Position numbers and translations under genes: made by a program. Shown piece by piece: positions 49,618 to 59,257 of a DNA stretch of 64,000 bases. This DNA comes from Megalopta genalis (Eukaryota; Arthropoda; Insecta; Hymenoptera; Halictidae), in contig NC_135013.1 of the NCBI RefSeq assembly GCF_051020955.1, positions 26,377,302-26,441,301 of the forward strand, in the 5' to 3' direction. The notes under the pieces were generated by a model. It had not been told where the DNA came from. It worked only from the letters and a program-made list of their open reading frames with translations, and searched no databases. How positions within the stretch are numbered: the first letter of the stretch is position 1; each line of letters begins with the position of its first letter.

Positions 49618-50138
49618 TCCGAATTTTAATCGCCGCGGAACGCGCGTCGCCGCTTCTTCCGGCACGCTGTCCCGGTCGAACGCCGCGAAATGCCAAGAAA
49701 TCGAGCATGCCGATTGACCTTAACTGCGGTTCATTGCAACCGCCAGCCGCGGCTTTTTACTCTCGTCGGCGGGATCCTCGTGTCGAGTGAAAGTGCCGCG
49801 GCTGCCGTTGTCGATGCCGATGCCGATGCCGCGGTCGAAGTGACGCAACGGTGTACGAGGGAACATCATCTTCGGTTAACCTTTAAAGTTGCTGGCCGAT
49901 CCGAGATCCGCCGGGCGAAGCCGAGAACGAGAACAGACAAAAGCGTTCGATTCCACGGGATCGCTCGCCGATCGAGCACGTCCACCGTACGTGTGCCTAG
50001 ACTTTCGTTCCGTCGATCGGAGACGTGACCATCGGGCACTCGGGCAATTGCTCTTCGACAACGAGAACTGGGTTTTAGGTCAGACGGATTAGACAATCGG
50101 TCGCGACTCGCCGCTCGCCCGATCCGTAAACTACAATA
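49618..50138. other. CpG-rich stretch; no gene supported
   Basis: Alternative frames at 49690-50096 are open on both strands and share no recognised motif. A degenerate GATGCCGATGCCGATGCC run lies at 49810-49830. Confidence 0.4.
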
Positions 50139-50270
50139 CAGGGTGTTTAAAAAAAAAGAGACTTCGAGGATTTATAGTGCTTACCGGGTGGAGCAAAAGA
50201 TGTCCATGGGTTCAAAGGTCGATTCTTTCGACAGAAAATCTTTCGATTTCTAGCATTCAACAATGTTATA

Positions 50271-50635
50271 CAGAGTGTCCCAAAATTATGGTATTTCCGT
50301 GAAATTAGAGATTACTGAGGTCATTCGAAACAACTTTTTCCTTTACAAAAATCTTCCCCGAGGCATCGTTGACGAATTATTAACGAAAAACACTGACCAA
50401 TGAGAGGCGAGCTCGGATGACGCGAGGCGGCCCAGCCGACGAGCGCACGATGCCCAGTTCCGCTCATTGGCTCGGCCGCCTAGTGCCAGGCGAGCTCGTC
50501 CCTCATTGGTCAGTGTTTTTCGTTAATAACTCGTGAACGACGCGTCGGAGAAAATTTTTGTAAAGGAAAAAGATACTTCAAATCACCTCAGGAACTCCTC
50601 ATTTCCCGAAAATATCATAATTTTGGTACACCTTG
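50271..50635. mobile_element. Foldback TA-element, complete
   Basis: CAGAGTGTCCCAAAATTATG and CATAATTTTGGTACACCTTG are the ends, TA-flanked. Long arms include TTTACAAAAATCTTCCCCGAGG, CGTTGACGAATTATTAACG and AACACTGACCAATGAG. Nested in the element 50139-51148. Confidence 0.93.
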
Positions 50636-50646
50636 TAGATAATATC

Positions 50647-50830
50647 CTTTAGATCGGAAGGAAAGTAATTTCGGTATTTCAGTGTCACATAAAACTCAAT
50701 TTTTTTTTTATAGAAAAAATGAACTTTAATCAGTCAAATATTTTCCATTCTGTGGCATTTCGCCATCTTTCTGATAACTTCATGTTTCCGTAATTGGTGC
50801 ACATTGAAATTACTTTCTAGGCCAACCCAA
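50647..50830. mobile_element. Mariner remnant (GGAAAGTAATTTC ends)
   Basis: Left TTAGATCGGAAGGAAAGTAATTTC and right GAAATTACTTTCTAGGCCAACCCAA are imperfect inverted termini; the right reads TTGGGTTGGCCTAGAAAG inverted, a mariner-type start. A decayed transposase C-terminus is at 50730-50783. Confidence 0.8.
50730..50783 (-). pseudogene. Mariner transposase, decayed C-terminal remnant
   Basis: The minus strand reads MKLSERWRNATEWKIFD-stop. LSERWRxxxE is a common mariner C-terminal motif, followed here by what looks like a frameshift relative to the usual NxGxYxxD ending. Confidence 0.6.
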
Positions 50831-50849
50831 TATATAGATAATGTTCTAT

Positions 50850-51020
50850 AACATTATTAGCATTATTATATATATTATATATAATAATAATATATAATAT
50901 ATATATATTAGCATTATTATTATATATTATTATATATATAATATAATAATAATATATAATATATATATATTAGCATTATTATTATATATTATTATATATA
51001 CTATATTATATATAGTATCA
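50850..51020. repeat. (TA)n/TATTAG tandem repeat
   Basis: ATATTAGCATTATTATATATTAT-type units are repeated three times, with TA-rich filler. Confidence 0.92.
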
Positions 51021-51148
51021 ACAAGGGATCTTTCACAAATGTCGAAAGGGTTGATTCTCGGACCCCCGTTGATCCGACATTTTGTGCTGCCCCCGGCGAG
51101 CATTGTAACGCCTTAAAGTCTCGAAGCACTTTCTTTTTTGACACTCTG

Positions 51149-51945
51149 TATAATACGTTACGCATAATGATACGCCGCGCAACGGGGCCGATTGGTCACG
51201 CACTTTCCACTTGGCCGTCGAAACGGTCGCGTGTCCCGTCCGCGTAACTTCTCCTTTCCTTGTCCCATTACTAAATTACCGATATTTATAAACTCGCGCT
51301 TCCCACGGATCCGCGAGGTACGAGGTTCGCGGAGTCGGCGAGCGCTAATGACCGGTGATTTCAGCCCCCGGGGAATCTTCTGCCCGACGAAATCAATGTT
51401 GCTCGCTCGGCCTGATTTTTCTAAGGACAGCGCGCGTCCCGACGACGTTGCGCGTAGGCCTCGACGATGTAATTTGCCTCTCGCGAGAGGGTGGAATGCC
51501 ACATCGGAAGTATCGGCCAGTCCGAGCAGGTTACGGCGCGTAATTTAGTCCCGTCTGCCGATCTTAGCCGCGCTGATTGCAAAATAGAGAGAAAAAAGCC
51601 GAAAACCGCTGGTGTGCGCGAGCCTGCGCGAGCGAGCCGGCCGGGTCTTGTGCGTGAGATGAGCTATGTGACAGCTTGTAACGGGTGTAATGATCGCAGC
51701 TTCGAACGAACCTTCCACAGCGTGGATGGAATCGACCTCGACTTTAACGCCGCGAGAAATATAGACTCGGGGATTGTAAGTCACTGGCTAGCTAACCCCC
51801 TAGCTGAACATTTTATTCTACGATTTGTTCGTGCACCAAGGTCCTAAGATTAATCTGCTAATCCTTCCGAAACGGCTGTAAAAATTAACTAAAATACCTT
51901 TAGTCTTTATTTATTCCACTACACGGGAAAAAAAATTGAGCCGCT
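51149..51945. other. CpG-rich stretch; no gene supported
   Basis: Frames on both strands (51158-51847) show no domain. A GCGAGCCTGCGCGAGCGAGCC run may be regulatory or chance. Confidence 0.4.
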
Positions 51946-51989
51946 CACATGCCAAATCGATTGTTTGTCAAAATTCTCTTTACAATAAA

Positions 51990-52350
51990 AATTGAAATGA
52001 ACAGTATAAATATAACTATATATTTATATATTTATATTTATATTATAGTTATATTTATACTGTTTATTTCAATTTTTATTTTTTTAGTTATACTTATAGT
52101 TGTATTTTATAGTTATATTTATGTTTATATATATTTATATTTATATTATAGTCATATTTATAGTTATATTTTATAGTTATATTTATAACATTTTATGTTA
52201 TAGATATTTTATAGTACATAATAAAACAGAATAGTATAGTACACACAACATTTTATAGTTATATTATAATTAAAATTATAAATATAATATTAAATATAAT
52301 TATCAGTATATAATTATAAATATAACTAAATAATAAATAACACTATAATG
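51990..52350. repeat. AT-rich TTATAGTTATATTTATA repeat with an inverted arm
   Basis: The left AAAATTGAAATGAACAGTATAAATATAACTATA faces the inverted right TATAGTTATATTTATACTGTTTATTTCAATTTTT, a 35-bp hairpin at 51987-52080, followed by TTATAGTTATATTTAT tandem units. Confidence 0.88.
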
Positions 52351-53473
52351 CATAAATACAGATATAACTTTCATCTAAAGACCTATAGAATGAATAAGAT
52401 AGAATAGATAATAAGCTAGAATACAAATAATTAATTATTTTCCGACCAAAAGAATTTTGTTGCTTGGGAAATTTATTGTAAGTAAAAAAAGGTATGACTG
52501 AACCAAGTGCTTTGACACTTAAATTTAAAATAATTCAAAAAGTGGAGTTAAACGATTTGAACTGTGAACGGCTTATAATTAGTACGCTCTATGTAAGAAG
52601 ATATCGGTTCAGTTGCAATACAGAACAAAGTTCAAGAAAAGAAATTTAGAAAAATTACGCATCTTAAAAAATAAGATGGATATGAATTTACAAATTTTAG
52701 TCGTAGATCGTAGACTCGCTTTTTAAACGAAGATATTTCAGAGTGAAAAAGTGTTGTTACAAGATGCGCTCGAATTGCGAAATTCATTCGATCATTCCCA
52801 ACGAAAGACTCTTAATTATTTCAACAATTTTTAAATACAAAATATGCAACCGGTCACTTAGACCAGCACGGTAGATTTAATTAAAATTAGGTCATCGATC
52901 CGCGCGAATTGACTCACTCTTCGATGAGATTCTCGCGTCGAATCGTTTCCAGCGATCTCCCGCATAGTGTTGTAACAGTGTCGTCGATTTTCCATGCTTT
53001 CCCCGGCAGATGGTAATTGAAAGTCTGGCACGGCTCGCGTCCCGTCGGATCGCGTCGGGCCGGGTCGCCACGCGGCGCGTTTAATCGCGTTATTTGCTAT
53101 GAAATTTCACCTGCCTATCGAAGCCACCTGTAGCCACCGCGGCTAGTATCCAGCCTACGCTAAATGTCCGGTAGATTATGCGATGGCTTGTCACACGTGG
53201 GTGTCCGTGGCACTCCGGTACCCGGTCATATCAGCTCCCCGTGCCGCACGGCGTCCCCGCCGCTTTGTTCGCGTCGCTTCGCGCGAACTACAAGCTGCAA
53301 CGACACGTGTGCAACTTGTTGCAGTTTGTCGGGCATTAAAACACCGTGGGACGCTTTTATCTTCCGAGCAAACGGGCGACACCTCGTTCGACGAGCAGCT
53401 TCGCCTTCGCGCACCTGCTAAGTCCTCGCGAACGTTCCATTTCGGAATGGAAAAGCACGAGAAAGCACCTATT
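52351..53473. other. AT-rich then CpG-rich; no gene supported
   Basis: A frame at 53183-53460 contains VALRYPVIS, superficially like a DH end motif, but lacks the VQR and splice context. Nothing else recognised. Confidence 0.4.
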
Positions 53474-54310
53474 CTCGACCAGTTAGCTGTTTTCGACGAG
53501 TATACTCGTCGTGGGACGAAATGTTGGTATTAAATCGTGACGAGTATACTCATCGTAAGACGAAATGTTGGTATTAAATCGTGATAAGTATGCTCGTCGT
53601 GAGACGAAATGTTGATATTTCATCGTGACGAGTATACTCGTCGTGAGACAAAATGTTGGTATTTCATCGTGACGAGTATACTCGTCGTGAGACAAAATGT
53701 TGGTATTAAATCGTGACGAGTATATTCGTCGTGAGTCGAAATGTTGGTATTTCTTCGTGACGAGTATACTCGACGTGGGACGAAATGTTGGTATTACTTC
53801 GTGACGTCTATACTCGACGTGGGACGAAATGTTGGTATTACTTCGTGACGAGTATACTCGTCGTAAGACGAAATGTTGGTATTAAATCGTGACGAGTATA
53901 CTCGTCGTAAGTTGAAAAGTTGGTATTTCATCGTGACGAGTATATTCGTCGTAAGACAAAACGTTGCATTTTGTAAATAACGAGTATACTTGTCGTAAAA
54001 CGAAATGTTGAAATTTCTTCATGACGAGTATACTCGTCGCCAGACGAAATGTTGTATTTTCTTAATGACGAATATATTCGTCGTAAGTCGAAGTGTTGCA
54101 TTTCCTAAATGACGAGTATACTCGACGCCAGACGAAATGTTGCATTTTCTTAATGACGAATATACTCGTCGTAAGTCGAAATGTTGCATTTCCTAAATGA
54201 CGAGTATACTCGTTGTAAAACGAAATGTTGGCATTTCTTTAAGACGGGTATAGTCGTCGTCAGACGAAACGTTGCACTTTTTAAATGACGAATATACTCG
54301 TCAAAAACTG
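53474..54310. repeat. 44-bp dyad minisatellite (GACGAGTATACTCGTC) x about 19, from a TTAA element
   Basis: The left border TCGACCAGTTAGCTGT is a decayed TTAACCAGTTAGCTGTG terminus, as in the 132-bp element at 9144. The unit is GACGAGTATACTCGTCGTGA followed by GACGAAATGTTGGTATT and a variable ATCGT. The dyad starts at 53495 and 53539, and the last copy is at about 54287. Later units drift to AATGACGAATATACTCGTC and TTGCATTTC. Confidence 0.95.
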
Positions 54311-55912
54311 ATAAAGAGAAGTATATATTACATTATAATATTTTATAAAAATGTTCGTACAATGATATATTATATACGTATAAATTATACATTTGATAAA
54401 AGTGTATCACACAAAAGCGTCAACAAAATCTGAAGAAAATGAAACACATACGCTATAATTACGATAACTTGCACACACTTCAAAGATATTTCAACATGCT
54501 GCCCGGTTAAAATGTAGTACGGCCCACACCGAGACGTCTACCGTAAAAGCTATCGCTATCGAAGAATCGTTTTTAAATTGTGTTAAAAATGTTTGCGCAA
54601 ACGTTCAACGATGCAGGCTTGTTTTGAACTTTCGTGATCGAGGCAAGAGAATCTAAAGAGAGAGAAAGAGAGCGAGCGAGCGCGCGCGCGCGCGGTACCC
54701 CCAGGTTAGTACGCACCTGCGTGCGAATATATCCGCGGTGGAGCAACCACTCATTGTTTCTCTTCTCCTCTGTGGCGTGTGTTGCAGAACGACGAGTGAT
54801 TTACGAGGTGCACCGGTCGCGCGGCGGTAATATGCGCTTTGCCCGAAGGGGCTGCCAGACAATTTTGTGAAAGGCAGAGCGAGAGAGAAGGCGCTGGCGA
54901 AAGAGAGCGAGAGAGAGGAGAGAGAGCGCGAGGGAATCCTTTAGGATGCGTGCAAATACTTTAACGTCTAATTGATTCGGTTACATTGTGCCTTCTCTTT
55001 GGAAGGCGGGAACCCTCCGGCTCTGGTCTTCTTATAGAGACATTCTCGGTGCTCCCCTCTGCGAGCGTCAGCGTTTCAGTTATCAGCTGAAAAATAATTA
55101 TTCTACCTACGGTCGCGAGTCAAGGTTGCGTCTCTTTACGAACGCGAACGGTCTGGCAAAGTTTCTCCGGCAAAGTCCCGGGGACTCTCGTTCCTCCCAT
55201 TCGTCGGCCATTTCTGAAATCCGCGGAACCCTCTCGAGATCGTATCGGTGGTCGAAAGTAATTCCGGCGAGAAATTCGACGGCGAAGTTTCTACTCGTTC
55301 CCGTGCGAGCAAAGAAAGTCGGAGGATGATCGCGAGCCCGGAGGAACCGGCGTGCCAGGTAATTAAAAGCGTAAAAAGCTAACGGTGCGGCTGGATCGCG
55401 AATTATAGCTGATGCATACGCAACAGGCTGCGGCGCGCGACGCTCCGCGGATATGATAAACGATCTTGCGTTCCCGCCGCGCCGATCGCCATCGCGAAAA
55501 GTCCTGACGTAAGTCGATGGGACGGTGGTTGAACCTTGGAAAGCCTCGCGAAACCTCTCCGGATGAAAACGAACACGAGCGCGTTGCAGTCGCGCGCGAC
55601 GCGCCGGAGAAAGCATTTTAAAGCGGCGTTCGAAAATGACGATTCGTCGAAACGTTTCTGTTCTTGCTCGCGATTATTGGACTGCGGATGTTATTTTTAT
55701 TTAATCACGAAGACGCGAGAGGAATATATTAGGTCTAAAGTTGTTAGGTCAAAGTTTGTAGTACACAGTTTGTTAGGTCAAACGTCGCACGTTTGCGAAG
55801 TGGAAGAAAATAATACATTTTTCATACATTTAATAATATTTGTTGTAATAATGATTATCGATAAGGGAAAACTTTCTTTCACTATTTACAATTGTTGAAT
55901 GTTTTTGACACT
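54311..55912. other. Mixed stretch with GA-rich runs; no gene supported
   Basis: GA-rich and CG-alternating runs lie at 54640-54695 and 54875-54930. The pyrimidine-rich TTCTCTTCTCCTCTGTGGCG before GTGTTGCAG at 54785 looks like an acceptor but is not followed by a long frame in a usable phase. A mariner-like TTAGGTCTAAAG fragment lies at 55730-55840. Confidence 0.45.
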
Positions 55913-56272
55913 ACAGAGTGTCCCGAAAATGTCTCGCAATCCGGAAATGACGGGTTCCTCGGATCATTTGAAGCAACTTCTTCGTTTACAAAAGTTTTCT
56001 CCGAGGCACCGTTAACGAGTTATTAACGAAAAACAGTGACAAATAAGAATCGAGTACGGCTGACGCGAGGCGGCCGAGCCAACCAGCGCACGAAGCCCAG
56101 TTCCGCTCATTGGCTCGGCCGCCTCAGCCGTACTCGCCTCTCATTGGTCACTGTTTTTCGTTAATAACTCGTTAACGGTGCCTCGGAGAAAATTTTTGTA
56201 AAGGAAAAAGTTGCTTCAAATGACCCGAGGAACCCGCCACTTTCGGATTGCGAGACATTTTTGGGCATCATG
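55913..56272. mobile_element. Foldback TA-element, complete
   Basis: It starts CAGAGTGTCCCGAAAATGTC and ends GACATTTTTGGGCATCATG, TA-flanked, with the family arms (CACCGTTAACGAGTTATTAACG, AACAGTGACAAATAAG). The right terminus has drifted. Confidence 0.92.
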
Positions 56273-56371
56273 TAGATACCAAACTAGACAAAATTCTGAT
56301 TTCAGTTCCCGACGTTATAGAAATACAATATTTCTAGGAGAAATTTTTGGGTACACCTTTTTTTATCGAAG

Positions 56372-56540
56372 TACAGTAATGTCTCCCTTACTGACGCTCA
56401 GATTGTCCACTAAATTGGGTAATTTGGGAAGAGGAGATAACTATAAAAATAAACCGCAAGGCTCGAATAATCGCATCTCCTCTTCCAAATTGTCCATTTT
56501 TGTGCGCAATCCGGGCGTCAATTAGAGAGACATTGCTGTA
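56372..56540. mobile_element. Palindromic hairpin MITE, left inner arm deleted
   Basis: TACAGTAATGTCTCCCTTAC and GAGAGACATTGCTGTA are the ends. The left half jumps from GGGAAGAGGAGATA directly to ACTATAAAAATAAACCGC, so the central hairpin is lost. Confidence 0.87.
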
Positions 56541-57724
56541 TACGTTATAACATAAATCATAGAAAGTTGAAATAAATTCAGTCTTAGCATTGTTACGAAG
56601 CGATATATGTATATTAGTCGCCTTTAGGGCACGGTAGTTCTACAGTTAATCGAACAAAACAATTATTCTATAACTTTTTCTCCATTTTGTTTGCAACAGT
56701 CCCCGTTCCAAACGAATTGGCGAGGATACATTGTCGTCGACATCGAGCGCGTCGAGTTTCGAAAATTACACACTCGTGCACGGTCTTATTAGCAGAGATC
56801 CGCGACGTAGGAGGCAAGTGGACACCCATTACCGGCTTCAGGTATCGCCTTTGCGAGAGCATGCGTCCGAGGATTTCGTTGATGAAGATAATTTTCCCGG
56901 AGCAAAAAGGCTCGGCGAAGGGTTTCGCCGCGAGGATCTGCGCGCAGACGCGAAAGAAATTGAAGCGACGATGATCGCCGATCGATTTTTCGCGAGAAAA
57001 AGCGGAGAGCTCTCTGGCTGTTGATAATGATACCGGGAAGCCGAAGGTCGCGGGGCAGCGCGCGGGACCCGTTTGTTTCTACTATTTTCAATAATTTCCG
57101 GCTGGCTCGGGCGCGCCTTCGCGCGACAGCAGCAACGATAATAAGGTCGATCGCGGCAACACGGAGCTGGTAATTGACAATCGGGCGCAACAGAGTCGTA
57201 CAAAGTTGCGGCCCGGACGGTGGAAGGCGGTAATCACGGGGGGGGAGGGAGGGCCGGGGTCGGTTGGAATTTTTGTAGCGGGCGTTTGCGAGTCGGTGGA
57301 CGAGGGACGATTTGATGGCCGATAAACGCGATAATATAGGAGACGAGACGGGACGGGACGGGACGGGACGGGACGGGATGGGACGAGATGCGTATAAGCC
57401 GAACGATGGAGCAGGCGTGACGCGACGTGGAAAACGAGCGATGCGTGCGGAGAGTGCAGGATTTACGCTTTACCATAAATTGTGTCACTCGCGAGTACGT
57501 CGACGGGCCGCGCCGGGAATAAAATCCGCGAGGATAGGCGGTGTGTCGTTCCGTCGAAGGCCTCTCAAATTAATTAAAAGACGCGACGGCGCGGAGAGAT
57601 ACGAGGGTCGCTCGCGAAATAAGAACCGGCCGGCAGTCGGAAGATCTGCGACGACAATTTTTCTTTTTTTAAATGTGCTGCCCGTTTTATCTCTTCTCTT
57701 AAACTTGCATTTTCGGGGTACAGT
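56541..57724. other. CpG-rich stretch with (GGGAC)n; no firm gene
   Basis: (GACGG)n runs at 57349-57382. A pyrimidine-rich acceptor-like site (TTTTTCTCCATTTTGTTTGC then AACAG at 56700) precedes frames open in more than one phase. None resembles DH or PH sequence, so it is not called. Confidence 0.45.
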
Positions 57725-58630
57725 GGAATTTTCAGTATTCGAAATAATAAGGAGACGAAGTTGTTCCGACGAGGGCGTTTTAGTGGAGCTTTTTTTACAT
57801 CGAATTTCGTTTGTTCGAACGGAAACCGAAATTTTTAAGCGAAAGCGACTTTATTCCTTTGAAAAGAAACTTATATTTCGTAGATTTGAAAGAAGACTTA
57901 ACTTTCGGTATTCGAAATAAGAGAGCGACGAAATTGTTCGGATGAAGTTTTATAGGAGCTTTTTTTACATCGACTTCCATTTTTTCAAACGGAGACTTAA
58001 ATTTTTAACTGAAAGCGACTTTATTCCTTCGAAAAGAAACTCACACTTCATAGATTTGAAAGAAGACTTAACTTTCGGTATTCGAAATAAGAGAGAGACG
58101 AAATTGTTCGAACAAAGTTTTATAGGAGCTTTTTTCATATCGACTTTCATTTATTCAAACGGAAACTTAAATTTTTAACTGAAAGCGACTTTATTCCTTC
58201 GAAAAGAAACTCACACTTCATAGATTTGAAAGAAGACTTAACTTTCGATATTTGAAATAACAGAGAGACGAAATTGCTCGGATGAAGTTTTACAGGAGCT
58301 TTTTTACATCGACCTCCATTTATTCAAACGGAGACTTAAATTTTTAACTAGAAGCAATTTTATTCCTTCGAAAAGAAACTTACACTTCATAGATTTGAAA
58401 GAAGACTTAACATTCAGAATCCGAAATAACAGAGAAACGAAATTGTTCGGATGAAGTTTCACAGGAGTTTTTTTTACATCGACTTCCATTTATTCAAACG
58501 GAGACTTAAATTTTTAACTAAAATCGACTTTATTCCTTCGAAAAATAACTTACATTTCATACATTTAAAACAAGACTTAAATTCTTTGCACGAAGAAGAG
58601 AAAATTAAAAGTTCATTTAATCTCCTAATT
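57725..58630. repeat. Satellite-like tandem array, 170-bp unit x about 5
   Basis: GGAGCTTTTTT recurs at 57785, 57955, 58125, 58295 and 58464 (period 170). Units contain ACATCGACTTCCATTTATTC, AACGGAGACTTAAATTTTTAAC, GCGACTTTATTCCTTCGAAAAG and GATTTGAAAGAAGACTTAAC. Confidence 0.95.
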
Positions 58631-59138
58631 ATCTCTTTGGCTGCTAAATAAAATCCCATTTACGGCAGAAACAAGTGAGAAGAGTATCAACGTGCTATTT
58701 TCGTGTTAAAACGCTCGAAGCAAAAAATCGTTATTTTGCATAAAGATCCCCAATCTAATAACGATTTCGATGTCGCGGTAATGTTTCGAGTGGACATACA
58801 GCACTAAACGTGTCGCATCCAACGTTCGGATCGTTCGATTGTTAATCGAACAACCGAGTACGGAGAACAGTCTCTGTCCCGTGGCAAGTAAGAAGAAGAA
58901 GAAGCAGAAGAAGAAGAAGGAGGGGTGAGGCAGTAACACGGTCATGTTCCATGCAAACGCTTTCGTGTCTCGGTTGACAGTAAGTCGGCATTCCATTGGA
59001 TCGAGGGTGCGTGTCTCGTCGATTTTCCGTGGACGGACGAGGCAATTAAAAAACACGACCGGCAACCAGTTTCCTGAAAGCGCCGGGACACGTAGCGCGA
59101 CTTCCTCCTCCGCGTCTGCCGACGACTGCCTTCTTCAG

Positions 59139-59257
59139 GATGTCCACGGGACGTTTAGATTTTCCAAGAGGAGAAGAGGCCTGCTGGTGTCCCTTCACCT
59201 TCTGTTTGTGCGCCCACGGTCACGTAACGCGAGAAGAAAGGGAAGAGAGAACCGGAG
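59139..59257 (+). CDS. Weak candidate exon (basic, possibly PH-domain-like)
   Basis: CTGCCTTCTTCAG and GAG|GTAGGT bound 119 nt. In phase 0 it reads DVHGTFRFSKRRRGLLVSLH and then LLFVRPRSRNARRKG. The HGTFRFSKRRR...LLF pattern loosely resembles a PH-domain start, which should follow the DH domain of the upstream RhoGEF gene. The linking exon(s) were not found, so this is tentative. Confidence 0.2.

Larger units (their letters stand above)
50139..51148. mobile_element. Foldback/TA element CAGGGTGTTT type, interrupted by two nested insertions
   Basis: The left CAGGGTGTTTAAAAAAAAAG, CTTCGAGGATTTATAGTGC, GGTCGATTCTTTCGACA pairs inverted with the right GTCGAAAGGGTTGATTCTC, TAAAGTCTCGAAGCAC, CTTTTTTGACACTCTG. 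TA flanks both ends. Between them lie the complete element 50271-50635, a mariner remnant and (TA)n expansions. Confidence 0.75.

Noticed and set aside
53183..53460. Frame with VALRYPVIS considered as the missing end of the DH domain
   Set aside because: It lacks the VQR residues, no acceptor in phase 0 precedes it, and the following residues do not fit DH helices.
53474..54310. Palindromic repeats with regular spacing considered as a CRISPR array
   Set aside because: The between-dyad sequence is itself repeated rather than unique, and the border is a TTAA-element end.
54760..54870. Strong acceptor-like site (TTCTCTTCTCCTCTGTGGCG, GTGTTGCAG)
   Set aside because: In the required phase the frame closes after three codons; other phases give no DH or PH similarity.
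56701..56850. Acceptor-like site followed by an apparent exon ending CTTCAG|GTATCG
   Set aside because: The frame in phase 0 stops early, and the other two frames are open but show no known domain; not enough to call an exon.
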